Shown: positions 51,230 to 63,440, numbered from the stretch's first letter. The stretch is DNA of 64,000 nt from Eonycteris spelaea (GCA_003508835.1 PUFA01000068.1:7759501-7823500), one strand, 5' to 3'. Translations and numbers: made by a program. Notes: generated by a model not told the origin, from the letters alone.

Positions 51230-52609
51230 AAACTTTGAAACACACAACATTGTTGAAAAAATGTATGGCGAATGTCCATGTGCCCACTACCTAGATTCTA
51301 CCATTAATATTTACTGGTTTTATTACATACCTACATATCTAGTCCTCTGTTCCTATTATCCCATTTGACTTTTAATGCATTGTGCAAGTAAAAGACATGA
51401 GCACATTTCTCCTACATCCTTCAGGATGCATAACACTAACTAGAGTTTAATATTTAAGCGAGCAATGAAATGTATACTAAGTGTGTATTCATTGAATAGT
51501 GACAAGTGTATACACCTGGGTAACCTAAACACCTATTGAGATGTGTTGGCATTACCCCACTGTCCCAGAGGAAAACAATATTCTAAATTTTTCATCATGT
51601 ATTAGTTTCTTCTGTTTTAGGATTTCGTATAAATGGAATGATATAGTACTGTATGTTCTCATTTTTATGTAAAGCTTCATTTAGCAAAATGTTTTTGAGA
51701 TTCATTCATGTTGATGAATGTATTAATAATTTGTGAGTAGTATTCAATCAAATGAATATATCAGAGTTGGTTTATCTACTCTCCTATTGAAGGTTGCCAG
51801 GATTACTGCTGATATCAAGCTGTAAGGAATAAAACTGGTGTAAACATTCTTGTACAAGTCTTTTATGTAAGTTTTTATTTGTCCTGGGTAAATACCTAAG
51901 ATGAGAGGTTTTTTTACGTCTTGGTCACTATTCTTTGTCAAAATATATTTTACAAATAGTTTTTCCTGTCTGTGGCACACTGTTCTTTTTGCAGTAGTTT
52001 TTGATAGGAAAATGTTTTTAATTTTGGTGAAATCTATTTTTCACTTTTTCTGATATAGTTATTACTTCTAGTGACCTAGAAACACTTACCTACCCCAGTC
52101 ATGAAAATATTCTACATTTTCTACAAAAAGCTTTATAATTTTATCTCTTACATTTAATCTATGACTCTTCTTGAATTAATTTCTGCGTATGGTGTTAGAT
52201 AGGGTTTCATGTCATCTCTCATATCAAAACTGGTTCCAGCAAGCACTCTTTGTTAACAATTTCCTTTTCCATTAGATTCCTTTGGGGGTGGGGAGAGGGT
52301 TGCGTGTGCGCGCCCGCGCCCCCTCTCTCAAAAAACCAATTACCATATAAAGGTAACTCTATTTCTGGATTCTTTATTCCGTTTGTTAGATCAGTCTGAT
52401 CCTTTACCAATAGCACAACGTCCAGATTATTGAAGCCTTACAATAAGTCTTGAAGTTAGGTAGTGTAAGTCTCTTTTGTCGATCTTTTTCAAGATCTTTG
52501 AGTATACTAGGTGTTTTTCATTTCAACATAAACTTTTAAAAGCCTCTTGAAACTTTGAGAGAATTAAGAGCTTAACAAAACTGAGCCTTTCAATTCATGA
52601 ATATTGTAT
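51230..52609 (-). mobile_element. LINE-1 (L1M), antisense, 3' part up to LTR insertion
   Basis: The plus strand starts in antisense 3'-UTR (TGTATACACCTGGGTAACCT at 51507, AACACCTATTGAGATG). It then runs through end-of-ORF2 text: AAATGGAATGATATAGTACT (51633), GATTCATTCATGTTGATGAA (51700), TAAACATTCTTGTACAAGTC (51841), and CTGGGTAAATACCTAAGATG (51884). It breaks at 52609, where the LTR begins. The rest of the same element resumes at 53526. The GC-rich GTGTGCGCGCCCGCGCC patch at 52303-52320 is foreign to L1. Confidence 0.85.
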
Positions 52610-53525
52610 TGTGAGATTGTGATTTATAAGAAATATGTATAGTTGGCCTTGGTTTCTGGCACAGAGTTCTTAAAAGCCTTGGAATCCCCGACAAACAACT
52701 ACAAAGGTGTTTCTTGTTATGTTAATGAGGTCACTTTTGGAAAACAGCTGAGGAGAGGGGCTGGTTGTTAGGAAAACCAACCTTGTAATTAGAGGGTTGG
52801 AACTTTGTCTCACAACCCCTCACTGCCAGGGAAAGGAAGAGGCTAGACACTTAGTTCAGCAGCCAATGATGTAATCTATCACATTTGTGTAATGAAGCAT
52901 CATAAAAACCCCAAAGAACAGTGTGCAGAGAGCTTCTGGGTGGGTGTATGGAGCTTTGGAGAGAATGGTTCTCCTAGAGAGGGCAAGAAAGCTCAGCCAA
53001 TGATGTAATCTATCACATTTGTGTAATGAAGCATCATAAAAACCCCAAAGAACAGTGTGCAGAGAGCTTCTGGGTGGGTGTATGGAGCTTTGGAGAGAAT
53101 GGTTCTCCTAGAGAGGGCAAGAAAGCTCCGTGTCCTTTCCCCACACCTTGCACTATGTGCCTCTTCTGACGATTCCTGAGTTTTATCCTTTCGTAATAAA
53201 ATGTTGTTCTGGTAAGTGGAATGTTTCTGAGTTCTGCGAGACTCTCTAGCAAATTAATTGAACCCAATGAGGAGGTCCTTGAAACTTGTGATCTGTTGCC
53301 CATTGGCCAGAAGCACAGGTGACTACAATCTGAAGTTGCAACTCAACTCGTGTCTGAAGTAGGGAGAGTGAGTAGTTTTGCTGCGCTGAGGCCTTAATCT
53401 ATGGGATTTGATGCTATCTCTAGGTAGTGTCAGTTTGCAGTAGGATGCCCTGCTAGTGTAGGAGAATTGCTAGTCGGTGTGGGAACCCTCGCGCGCACAC
53501 GCTTTGGAAGTGGGTGCAGACTTTG
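52610..53525 (+). mobile_element. Solo ERV LTR inserted in L1
   Basis: It begins TGTGAGATTG and is about 0.92 kb including the duplication. It has a TATA-like CATAAAAA box (52901-52908, and again 53035-53042), a polyadenylation signal AATAAA (53195-53200), and the block ACTCTCTAGCAAATTAATTG (53240). TGTAT (52605-52609) recurs at 53526-53530 as a possible target-site duplication, although the 3' end is not a clean CA. The L1 on either side is continuous, so this is an insertion. It has no viral genes. The subfamily is not assigned. Confidence 0.75.
52861..53128 (+). repeat. Exact 134-bp tandem duplication inside the LTR
   Basis: 52861-52994 and 52995-53128 are identical at all 134 positions when compared by eye. 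Each unit starts AGCCAATGATG and ends AAGAAAGCTC, and carries the TATA-like box and the CTTCTGGGTGGGTG block. Because the surrounding LTR is diverged, the duplication must be far younger than the insertion, or be an assembly artefact. Confidence 0.95.
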
Positions 53526-56500
53526 TGTATATTTACTTACATCTTTATTTTCTTTCCACAATATTTCATAGTTTTCAGTATAGGAATTTTGCAAATTCTT
53601 TTGTTAAATTTATTCCTGAGTATTTTTAATGTTATAAATGGATTTGTTTTAATTTTCTAATTGATATTAGAATATAAAAAATGGAATTAACTTTTATATT
53701 TTTATAAATTTTGTATCCTGCAACTTGCTAAGTTCAGTCATCAGTTTTGATAGTTTGTTTTGAAAATTTCTTAAGATTTTCCACAAAAACAACCAGGTTA
53801 TTAACAAGTCAATATGGTTTTATTTCTTCCTTCTGTCTTTTTGGCCTTTTGTTTATTTTATTGCATTGCCTAAAACCTCCAGTAAAATGACTAGAAGGGT
53901 CATGTTACTGATCCTCATGGAAGTGTTCAATATTTAATGATTAAGTATGATTTAGCCAAAGATTTTCTAAATGCCTTGTATCAGAATAAAAAAGGTGTTT
54001 TTTTTTTTTTCATTCCTTGTTTGAGAATTTCTAACAAAATTGATGTTTTTGACAAATAGTTTTTCTGAATCTGTTGTAATGATATGGCATTTTTCACTTA
54101 TTTTTAACATGGTGAATTACATTGGTTTGGTTAAATCTTGCATTACTGGAATAAACTCTTTTGATCGTGATGTATTGTCAATTTTATGTATTGTTAGATT
54201 TAATTTGCTAATAGTTTGCTGAGTGTTTTTTAACTTATTTTTGTGAGATATTCTTGAGATGTCCTTGTCTAATGGCATTAGGATTGTGCTGCTCTTATAC
54301 TATCTTAGGATATCTTTCTTCTTTTTCTGTTTTCTGAAAGAATTTTCAAAAGATTTGTATTTTATCCTTAAATGTTTGATATAATTCACAGTCAGAACCT
54401 GATGTTTACTCTATGGAAAACTTTTTTGATACAAGTTCAATTTAATATAGAGCTATTTAGATTTTTTTTTTCATTTTGAGTCAGTTTTGATTTTATTTTT
54501 CAAGAAATATTTCGGTATCATCTAAGTTGTGTAATTTCCTGGTATAGTATTATTTATAATTCTTTTAAATGTCATTTCTAATATTGGCAATTTACAATAT
54601 GTCTCATTGATCAGTATTGATCAATTCTGTAGATATTTCCAAAAAAACAAATTTGGTTTCCATTGTTCTGTTTTCTATTAATTTACATGTCTTATATTAT
54701 TTTCTTCCACTTATTTTTTGTTTACTAGCTCCTTAATTTGGAAGCTTAGGCTATTTCTTTTAGATTGTTCTTTTTCTACTCTAAGCATTTTAATCTATCA
54801 ATTTCTCTCAAGCATTGTTTTATCTGTAACACATGAATTTTGAAATGTGCTTTATTATCATTTGGTTCACTTTTTTCCTAATTTTCCTTGTGGTTTTTAT
54901 TTTGGCCTGTGAAATTTTAATTTCTCAAGTTATATCTAAATATTAAAAGTATGTTAATTTTCAATATGATACTTTAGATATCTTAATGTTATTGATTCTA
55001 ATTTATTCCTTTGGTCATAGAACATTATCTTAGAACAGACTACTTTTGGTTTCAATTCTTTTACATTTATTGAGTTTTTAAAAATATATATAAATCCAAA
55101 GTAAACCCCTATTGTTGAATATACTATGGACACTGGAAAAGAATGTGTATTCTGCAGATGTAGAATAATATGTCTATAAAAATCAATTACTTCAAAAGAG
55201 TTAATAGTGTTACTCCTATTTTCCAAGTTTTTAATTTCTTTGTTTTATCAATTGTTAAGAGATGGATGTTAAAATCTTCACATGGTTATAAGGTTCATTT
55301 TTCCCTTTCATTTTGTTTCTTATATTTTGAAACTCATTAGTGGCATAAACATTTATAATTGTTATATCTTCTTGATGAATTGAGTCTTTTATTACAAAGT
55401 GACCTATTTTATGTCTAGTATATTCTTTATTTTAAAGTCTCCTTTATCTGATATTAATGTAGTCATTTCAGCCTTATGCTCACTGCTTGTGTGATATTCT
55501 TCCACTAACTTTCATCCTACCTGATCTTATATTTAAAGTACATCACTTGTAGACAACAGATATAGTACAATAGCATTTGACTTCTAATTGAAGTGTTGGA
55601 TTGACTTTTAAAATATTTAATATTTAAAATAAACAGTGATGTACATAGATTTGGTTCTATCATATTTGTTTACTGCTTTTCTTCTGTTCCTTTTCTGTCT
55701 TTTGTGGGAAATATTTTAAAATTCTATTTTAACTTATTTATGCTCTTTTAAATTTGTTCCTTTGATTTTTAGTGATCTAGTGATTATAATATACATCATT
55801 AACTTTATAAATTTACTTAAATGTCATTTGAACCACTTCACATAAAATGTAGAAAACTTGTAATCATATAGACAGATTTATTACTCTTCCCATTTGTCAT
55901 GCCTTTAGTTTTCATATATATTGTATGTATTCTAATCATAAATCTCACAAGATGTTATAATTATGCCATAAAGAATTTCATGTATTTTAAAGTAATTAAG
56001 AGAAAAGTAGTAGTTTACATTTATCCACTTATGTTACTTCTGATATTCTTCATTCCTTTCCATTCGATATCATCTGAGCTTTCATCTATCATTTTCCTTT
56101 AAAATGAATCTTCTGTAGGCTTTCTTGTACTGGGAGCTGGCCATTGTCTATTGATCTTTTTTTTATTTTTTGGTCTTCATTCTTGAAGGGTATTTTTGTT
56201 GGATATAGATAGAATTCTAGCAAGGAGTTTATTGTTGTTAATGATATATTTTTTTTATTCTGTGTATTAAAGATGCTGTTCAACTGTTCTAAAGTAAAAG
56301 GCCAAATTTTTTCCTTATATGTAACTTGTTTTTTCTGACTACTTTCAATATTTTCTCTTTGATTTATGGGAATGACTAATCATGGCCTGGATATGGTTGT
56401 GTGGTACCTATCTTGCTTGTTTTTTGCTGAACTTTTTGAACTAAAAAATTTGTCTTTCACCAAATTTGGAAGATTTTCAGTTAATATATGTTAAATTTTT

Positions 56501-56725
56501 CTGCTCCATTTTTTTCCATCTTTTTCTTCTGGATTCCAATTATTATGTTAAATCTTTTAATATTGTTCCATAGGCCGCCTGAGTTATGTTTATTATTTAA
56601 TATTTTTCTCTTCAAATTTATTCATTGATTATATTTATTAATCCTTTCCTCTTACATATTCATTTGTAAATTAAGTCTATCCAATATATATATTGTTTAT
56701 TTCAGATGCTATCTTTTTCAGTTCT
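53526..56725 (-). mobile_element. LINE-1 (L1M), antisense, 5' continuation
   Basis: From TTCATAGTTTTCAGTATAGG (53567) it passes through the reverse-transcriptase region (TTTTGTATCCTGCAACTTGC at 53709, antisense of the QVAGYK-type ORF2 text). It reaches the endonuclease region (AAAAGAATGTGTATTCTGCA at 55137, ATAATTGTTATATCTTCTTG at 55353, CATCACTTGTAGACAACAG at 55542). It ends in older 5' text (TTGAAGGGTATTTTTGTTGG at 56183). Together with 51230-52609 it is about 4.6 kb of one element. All frames are closed. Confidence 0.85.
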
Positions 56726-56784
56726 ATAATTCTCATTTATTTTTAATGCTTTTCTGTGGTAATTGCATACCATAGTGTTTTACT

Positions 56785-57190
56785 TTTTTAAGTATATAAT
56801 TCAACAATTAGTAAATTTACAGATTTATGGAACCATTAACACAGTCCAGTTTTAGAACATGTCTCTCACCCCAAAGAAAGCTCTCATTTACAGCCCATCC
56901 GCATTCCCAGAGGTGGCCCTAGGCAGCTTTTTGTCCACATTTTATCTCTTTTGCCTTTTCTGTTTCACATAATAAATGGGATATGTTGCCAGTTTTCATC
57001 TGACTTTTTCACTTAACATTAGCATAGGCTTTTTGAGGTTTATTCATGTTGAAACATGTGTCTGTTTCTTCATATTGCTGAATAGTATGTCATTATTTGA
57101 ATATGCCACAATTTGTCCATTTACCATTCCATATTTGGACTGATTCTACATTTTACCTATTTGAAATAATGCTTTTATGAACAATCACAT
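56785..57190 (-). mobile_element. Second LINE-1 3' region, antisense
   Basis: TTAAGTATATAATTCAACAA (56790), GGAACCATTAACACAGTCCA, TTTTAGAACATGTCTCTCAC, CACTTAACATTAGCATAGGC (57011), AATATGCCACAATTTGTCCA (57101) and TGAACAATCACATC define another antisense L1 3' end. It cannot be part of the preceding element because it repeats 3' sequence. Confidence 0.85.
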
Positions 57191-58038
57191 CTGGTAAGAA
57201 CTTAGCCATCCTGAACACAGGAAAGTTTTAAGTTTTCTGAAGTCATTTATCCAAATCAGGTCAAAATGTATCTTCAGAGAAGTATGTTACATTTGAGGAG
57301 TAACTTGAGTAACTTAAAGAATAAATGCTCAATTTAGCAAGAGACTTACTCTGAATTTAACATTTAATGATGTAAAATGACCCTGCATCTGTTTGAGTTC
57401 TGGAGTGTTCCAGAGATTAGAAAAATCTTGTGTTAGGGCTGAAATCTAAGTTTTATTCCAACCATGTTGTGAGAAAAAAAAATAAAGTTCCACATAATTC
57501 CTAAGCAGATACTGAAACATGAAGCTAATAAATTGGTAGGTATTTTTGCCACTAAAATTATAGGAAACTGAAAGGTGAAAGTCTCTCCCTAAAATAGCTC
57601 AGAGTTGAAAGAAGAAAAAGAACACTTTTACTGTAAATTTAATTTAATATATAAGTAAGAACTAGTTAAGGGTACCTAATTATACCCATGAATGTATACT
57701 CAACCGACAGCTTTTGTTCTAACAAAATATCAAATTTAGCAATTAATAGTGCTTACTTAAATTCTGCTTAAATTGAGCTCTTTTAACATTACTAGCTTCA
57801 CCATCAAACACTCTGAAAATCTGATATTACTTCTAGACATAAATGGGGCATGAAAACATCCACCATGAACTCAAAAAAAGCATCCGAAAAAGAGTCCAGA
57901 ACAATCATAACCTTCGATGCTTGCATTGCAATAGCCAGCATGAATTGAATGAACCACAATTCACAAAAACCCATTAAGAAGGGTAGTGTTATGAGAGTAA
58001 TAATGGTAACGTGTGTGTATATTTTTTCAATCTAATAC
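57191..58038. other. Unassigned interval
   Basis: AT-rich; no repeat family or gene assigned. Confidence 0.4.
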
Positions 58039-58039
58039 T

Positions 58040-58245
58040 TTTGAATAGTTTCCATGTGCCAACACTTTACCTGAATTCTTATATACTCTTCATAGCAGGC
58101 TCGTGTCATGAATTCCACCATTCTTGTTTCACAAGGACCTCATTAGTCATAGGATTGGCATAACTTGTCCAAATCACTTGGTGAATTGATGATGGAGTTA
58201 GAATTCATATCCATTCTATTATGTCACTCAAAAGTAATCATAACC
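58040..58245 (-). mobile_element. MIR SINE, antisense
   Basis: TTCCATGTGCCAACACTTTA, ATTCTTGTTTCACAAGGACC, CATAACTTGTCCAAATCACT and GAGTTAGAATTCATATCCAT give the antisense order. Confidence 0.7.
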
Positions 58246-58688
58246 CAGGGTGTATTAGAAAACCTGAGTTAGAAACTCTTTGGATTATAATATATAATTG
58301 TAACTTATTCTATTTAGAATATTTAAGGATCTGAAAGCACGAGAAAAATGAAGATGTATAATTTATATACATGTGGAAATATTTATGCTAAAATGCTGAC
58401 TTCTGAATATGATAAAGCCAATGTGAAAATACTACTTTTTTATACAAACACAGCCAAACAATTCATAAATTTGTTTATTCAACGTATTCAGGCATTATAT
58501 AAAAGGTATCTGTATCCATTTATAATTTAAAATGTTTTTCACTTTTTATAAACATGTTTGCATTTAAAGTAAATTTATTACATATATGTTCGATGCCATA
58601 CACAAAATGAATATTCAATAACCTTAGCTGTTATAGGAAGTAGCAGAGATTCTATTTAAAAAGGATTGAGAGAAAAGCAGACTAAGCA
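58246..58688. other. Unassigned AT-rich interval
   Basis: No gene or repeat recognised; a 60-codon plus frame at 58348-58530 is not supported. Confidence 0.4.
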
Positions 58689-58689
58689 A

Positions 58690-58902
58690 AGAGCATCCAC
58701 TGTATGCAGTGCACTTGCTGTGTGACCTTATATATGTGATGTCAATTAATCTTCACGACAAAGTTAGGATGATAATATCCATATCTTCAGAGGAAAATGC
58801 TAAAGCTCAGGAAAATTATCCTGTAGTTTTGTCTACCTTGTGATACCATTAGTAATTCAGACCCAGTTGAATTTGGTTTGTATGATTCTGAAATTTATGT
58901 TT
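58690..58902 (-). mobile_element. MIR SINE, antisense
   Basis: GCATCCACTGTATGCAGTGC, GTCAATTAATCTTCACGACA, AAAATGCTAAAGCTCAGGA and AATTCAGACCCAGTTGAATT are antisense MIR tail to head. Confidence 0.75.
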
Positions 58903-59799
58903 CTTAAACTGATACTAAGAGACTAAGGGAGTTACTACATTTAAAAATTAATTTTGAACCAAATTTCTGACAAGTAAATTTTAAAGAGCCAAAGGTAATA
59001 TTTTACTGCCCAAAGAGAATCATATCACTTTCTATGGAAATTATATTTCTCTCCCCCCCCAAAATTCTATGAGGAATTTGTGAAATGCCCTGAACCAACT
59101 GTGTCTATGGAATTGGCAGCCTATAGTAACTAGTGCTTCTTACTCTGCAGATCTCTGGAGATGTAGACTAACTTAAAGCTGGATCTACATTTAAATGGCC
59201 AATGTATTTCATTTATTTTTTTCTCAAGGATGGATAATGTAGGCTTATACATTAAAGACAGAATTTCTTTAAAAATCAAGCAGCCCATTTGGATGAGAAG
59301 AAATAAATAATGTGAGAAGAGAGTAAAGGACTCAGAAGCCACAAACCAGAGACAACCATGAAAACATATTAAAGTGTCAAAGTATAATATTCAATAAAGT
59401 TTAAAAAAGATTCATCCAAATATAAGTGAACAGATGCCAAAGATTAATTTATTAATAAAACTACATATAATAAAGTTGGTCCAAAGAGCTTTACAGAATT
59501 ATAGGTATCACAGAAAGAGTATTGGAATAAGGTTGCTAGATTCAAATACAAAACTGGTGAATGTCGAACAGGACAACAAAAATGTAACATCTTTTTCTAC
59601 TGGAAAAAAACTACAAATTAACACGTTTCACAGAGCCTGGGCCCTAATCAATAGTAAATGTCAAAACAAAGGTATATTCCCATAGAGAATTAAATGGTTC
59701 TCGGGTGGGCTTGTAAGACAGTGCTTCTGTACGACTTTGAAAGGACTTGAAGTTTTCCTTTTGCTGTATTTCCAGCATTAAATTACCATTTAAAAATAA
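58903..59799. other. Unassigned interval upstream of the sense L1
   Basis: AT-rich with a C9 run (59053). An 83-codon plus frame (59434-59685) and a 69-codon minus frame overlap its end; neither resembles L1 ORF2 or another known protein to me. Confidence 0.4.
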
Positions 59800-61885
59800 C
59801 AGTCTCCTTTGCTCTAAGATCAGGAACAAGGCAAGGCTGTCCACTATAGCCACTGTTATTCAGTGTAACATTGGAGATCCTTGCGAGTGCAGTCAGGAAA
59901 AGGAAGGATATAAAAGGTATCCAAATAGGAAATGAAGTCAAACTGTCACTATTTTCAGATGACAAGATTTTCTATATAGAAAACCTAAAGACTCCACAAG
60001 AACACTACTAGAAACAATAAGCAAATACATAAATTTCTGGATACAAAATCAATGTTCAAAAATCCATAGTTCCTATACTCTAATAATGAAGTGTCAGAAA
60101 AAAAGTGGAAAAAATATTCCTTTTGCAATTGCAACAAAAAGAATAAAATACCTAGGAAAAAATTAACAAAACATGTGAAGGACCTATATAATGAAAACTA
60201 TAAGACCCTATTAAAAGAAATCGAAAAGATACAAAGAAATGGAAAGATATTTGTGTTCTTGGATTGGAATCAACATAGTTAAAATGACTTATTACCTAAA
60301 GCATTATACAGATTTAATGCAATCCCATCAAAATCCCATTGGCATTTTTTAAAGAAATAGAACAAAAAATCATCAGATTTGTATGGAAGCAAAAGACCCC
60401 GAATTGCCAAAGCCATCCTGAGAAAAAATGAGGCTGGAGGCATCACTCTGCCGACTTCAAATTATATACTAAACGACAGTAATCAAAATGGCATGGTATT
60501 GGCAGCAAAAACAGACACACGGACCAGTGGAACAGAATGAGATCCAGAAGTAAACCCATATTTATATGGGCAAATAATTTTTGACAAAAAAGCCAAAAAC
60601 ATACAGTGGAGAAAGGAAAAGCCTCTTCAATAAATGGTGCTGGGAAAACTGGAAAGCCACCTGCAAAAGAATGAAACTAGACTGTGTCTGTTACCCACAC
60701 CAAAATTAACTCAAATGGATTAAGGACCTGAATATAAGACCTGAAACAATAAAATAGAAGAAAACATAGAACTAAACTCAAGGACCTTGGACTTAAAAGG
60801 ATTTTATGAATTTGACCTCAAAGGCAAGGGAAGTAAAAGCAAAATAAATGAATGGGACTACACAAACTAAAAAGCTTCTGCTCAGCAAAAGAAATTGTCA
60901 ACAAGGTAAAGAGACAGCCATCTGAATGGGAAAATATTTTGCAAGCAATGCCTCTGACAAGGGCTAATATCCAAAATATACAAAGAACTCATACAACTCA
61001 ACAACAACAACAAAAAAACCACTGACCCATTCAAAAAATGGACAGAGGATTGAACAACACCTCTCCTTAGAGGACATACAAATGGCCAACAAATTTATAT
61101 AAAGATGCTCAATATCACTAGTTATTGGGAAATGCAAATCAAAACCACAATGAGATACCATTGCATAGTTTAGAATAGCTATAATCAACAGGACAGTAAT
61201 AACAAATGTTGGAGAGGATGTGGAGAAAAAGGAACCCTCATACACTGCTGATGGGACTGCAAATTGGTACAGCCACTATGGAAAACAGTATGGAGGTTCC
61301 TCAAAAAATTAAGAATCAATCTACCATATGATCCAGCAATCGCTCTACAGGGTATTTACCCCAGAGACTTGAAAACCTATATCCAAAAGAATATTTGCAC
61401 ACCGATGTCATAGCATTATTCACAGTGGCCAGGACGTGGAGGCAACTGAAGTATCCTAAGATAGATGTTTGGCTAAAGAAGCTGTGGTACATATATACAA
61501 TGGAATAGTACTCAGCCATAAAAAGAGATGAAATACTTCCATTTGTGACAACCTGGATGGAGCTCGAGATAATCATGCTAAGTGAAAAAAAGCCAGACAG
61601 GAAAAAGTTGAAAATCATATGATAGCACTTATCTGTGGGATATAATCTAAAAGCAACAAATGAACAGGAGAAACAAAGACTCATGGTCATTAACAATAAA
61701 CTAGTGGCTACCAGAGGAGAGGCGGGGGAGGGTAAATTGGGTAAAAGGGGTCCAATATATGGAGACAGAAAGAAATATAACTATGGGAGGTGAGCAGCGT
61801 AGACATATATATGCTTTACTGTTAAGGATACAGCTGAAATTTATTGGATTTCATTAACCAATGTCACTGTAAAAAAAAAAAGTAA
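59800..61885 (+). mobile_element. LINE-1, sense, 5'-truncated, with 3'-UTR and A-tail
   Basis: It starts in the reverse-transcriptase region: AAGATCAGGAACAAGGCAAG (59816) encodes the conserved RQG(C)PLS-type stretch, and TTTTCAGATGACAAG (59953) gives FSDD where active L1s have F/YADD. It continues through ORF2 to CATACTACTCAGCC-like text and ends with ATTTCATTAACCAATGTCAC and an A-run (61871-61881). The only readable ORF2 remnant is a 63-codon frame (60091-60282, with KDLYNENYKTLLKEI). Stops and shifts close the rest. The 3' end is of a laurasiatherian type, bat-like from memory. Confidence 0.93.
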
Positions 61886-62044
61886 AAATAATCAACTGGA
61901 GATGAACAACAGCTATTCTAGAATGCTCACATGTCTTCTCCTTTTTCATTCCCATATCTATACATCTGTACTTTCCATGTTTATTAGTCAGCACATGTTG
62001 ACTTTTGTTTGTGAACACTCAGAAGGTAGTTAACATTTTTTAAA

Positions 62045-62232
62045 CAGTTATTTATTATGATCAAGAAACTTACACATTTTATCTCATTTTTATAGAATGT
62101 CACATTAGGAGGAAGGAAACCAAATATCAAAGATACTGCCAAGTTCTGATAGGAACTATCAGAATTGAAGATTTAAACCCAGATCTGTCTGATTCTAGAG
62201 CCTATTATTCCAATATACTATACTACCTCTTT
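62045..62232 (-). mobile_element. MIR SINE, antisense
   Basis: TTACACATTTTATCTCATTT, ATAGAATGTCACATTAGGAG, GAAGATTTAAACCCAGATCT (62166), GTCTGATTCTAGAGCCTATT and CCAATATACTATACTACCTC run tail to head, ending at the canonical MIR 5' end. Confidence 0.82.
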
Positions 62233-62234
62233 AA

Positions 62235-62530
62235 AAAAACACTTTTTCAATTACAGTTGACATTCAATATTACATTAGTTTTCAGGTGTACAGCATAGTG
62301 GTTAGACAATTGTATAACTTATGAAGTGATCCCCCAATAGGTCAAGTAGCCACCTGGCACCATACAAAGTTATTACAGTATTATTGACTATATTCCCTAT
62401 GCTGTACTTTACAACCCCGTGACTATTTTATAACTGCCAATTTGTACCTCTTAATCCCTTCACCTTTTTTACCCAACTGCCAACCCACTTCTATCTGGCA
62501 ACTATCAGTTTATTCTCTGTACTATGTTAT
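62235..62530 (-). mobile_element. LINE-1 3' end, antisense
   Basis: ATTACATTAGTTTTCAGGTG (62269), GTACAGCATAGTGGTTAGAC, TATTATTGACTATATTCCCT (62380), ATGCTGTACTTTACAACCCC and GTACCTCTTAATCCCTTCAC are the antisense L1 3'-UTR. The GTGGTTAGACAATTGTATAA variant and the TTATTGACTATATTCCC block are, from memory, typical of laurasiatherian and especially bat genomes. Confidence 0.9.
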
Positions 62531-63439
62531 CCCTTAAGGTAGGAGTAATTTTTTAGGCTGAATCCTTGGGTTCTGTAGGAAGAGGAGAAACAAACAAGCA
62601 GAACTGAACTTCACCAATCCCTGTCCATCCCAATTTGTTAGAGCCTTCAGCTGCTAAGGCATCCTTATATAGTTTAATAAAACACAGAAATGTGCAACCA
62701 AATTATGTAAGCCTTATATTTAAAACCACAAATGGACACTTTATATTATGTCTTCAAACATAGGATAGTTTTTCAGGAAATTTGTGATATAAAACTGACA
62801 GTTGTGTCCATTTAAAATATTTGTCCTTCCAATTTTTTTTAAAACTTTATTTCATGAGTATCTGAAATATGTAAGATGCCTGACTTCATTATGACTAAAT
62901 GAAGGTTAATGGTTTCAAGAGGGCAGATCATGAGTATTTTTTGAATTATTCATGTTTTCTATTTCAGTTTCTTCATGCCAATGATCTAATTAAGTTTTGT
63001 AGTTTTTTAATCCTCTTCATTATTGTTTTCATACAGGTGGTATGGATTTTACATCCTTTTGTAGCATTATGATGTTGAAAATATCTATTACAGTGTCATA
63101 CTTCCATTTGATTGCAGGCCCCTCAGGAATAAGCATAAATACAATGTCGGGTTCATATTAAGGGTATCAATTTTGTTCAAATGCACTAACTGAAATATTT
63201 CCCTAACTTTGTCCCTAAGATTAAAGTGGAACTTAAAACTTTTCTAAGAGTAATCATAAAATTCAATGAATAAATGTGGCTTTTGTTAATTAGTAGTTAA
63301 TAGATTAATTGATTGGTGAAATACAAACATACCTATATAATCTAACAATGTTTAATATACTCTTGTATAGTCACTATTAGTAAAATAAAATTTCTGAAAA
63401 GTCCTACAATAAAGAAAACCTGTTTAAATTTAAGTCAGT
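62531..63439. other. Unassigned interval
   Basis: No repeat family assigned. Two acceptor-like sites (TTTTCATACAG at 63027 and TTGATTGCAG at 63108) are followed by short open stretches, but there are no matching donors, no protein similarity and no codon bias, so no exon is called. Confidence 0.4.
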
Positions 63440-63440
63440 A

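Noticed and set aside
60091..60282. Intact L1 ORF2 gene
   Set aside because: Only 63 codons read through; the element starts in the reverse-transcriptase region, has FSDD for F/YADD and is closed by stops and frameshifts.
61316..61696. 126-codon minus-strand frame
   Set aside because: It lies entirely antisense to the ORF2 end of the sense L1; antisense L1 ORF2 often stays open because of its A-rich sense strand.
63020..63180. Possible exon behind TTGATTGCAG
   Set aside because: It has an acceptor-like site only; no donor, no codon bias and early stops in all frames that I read.
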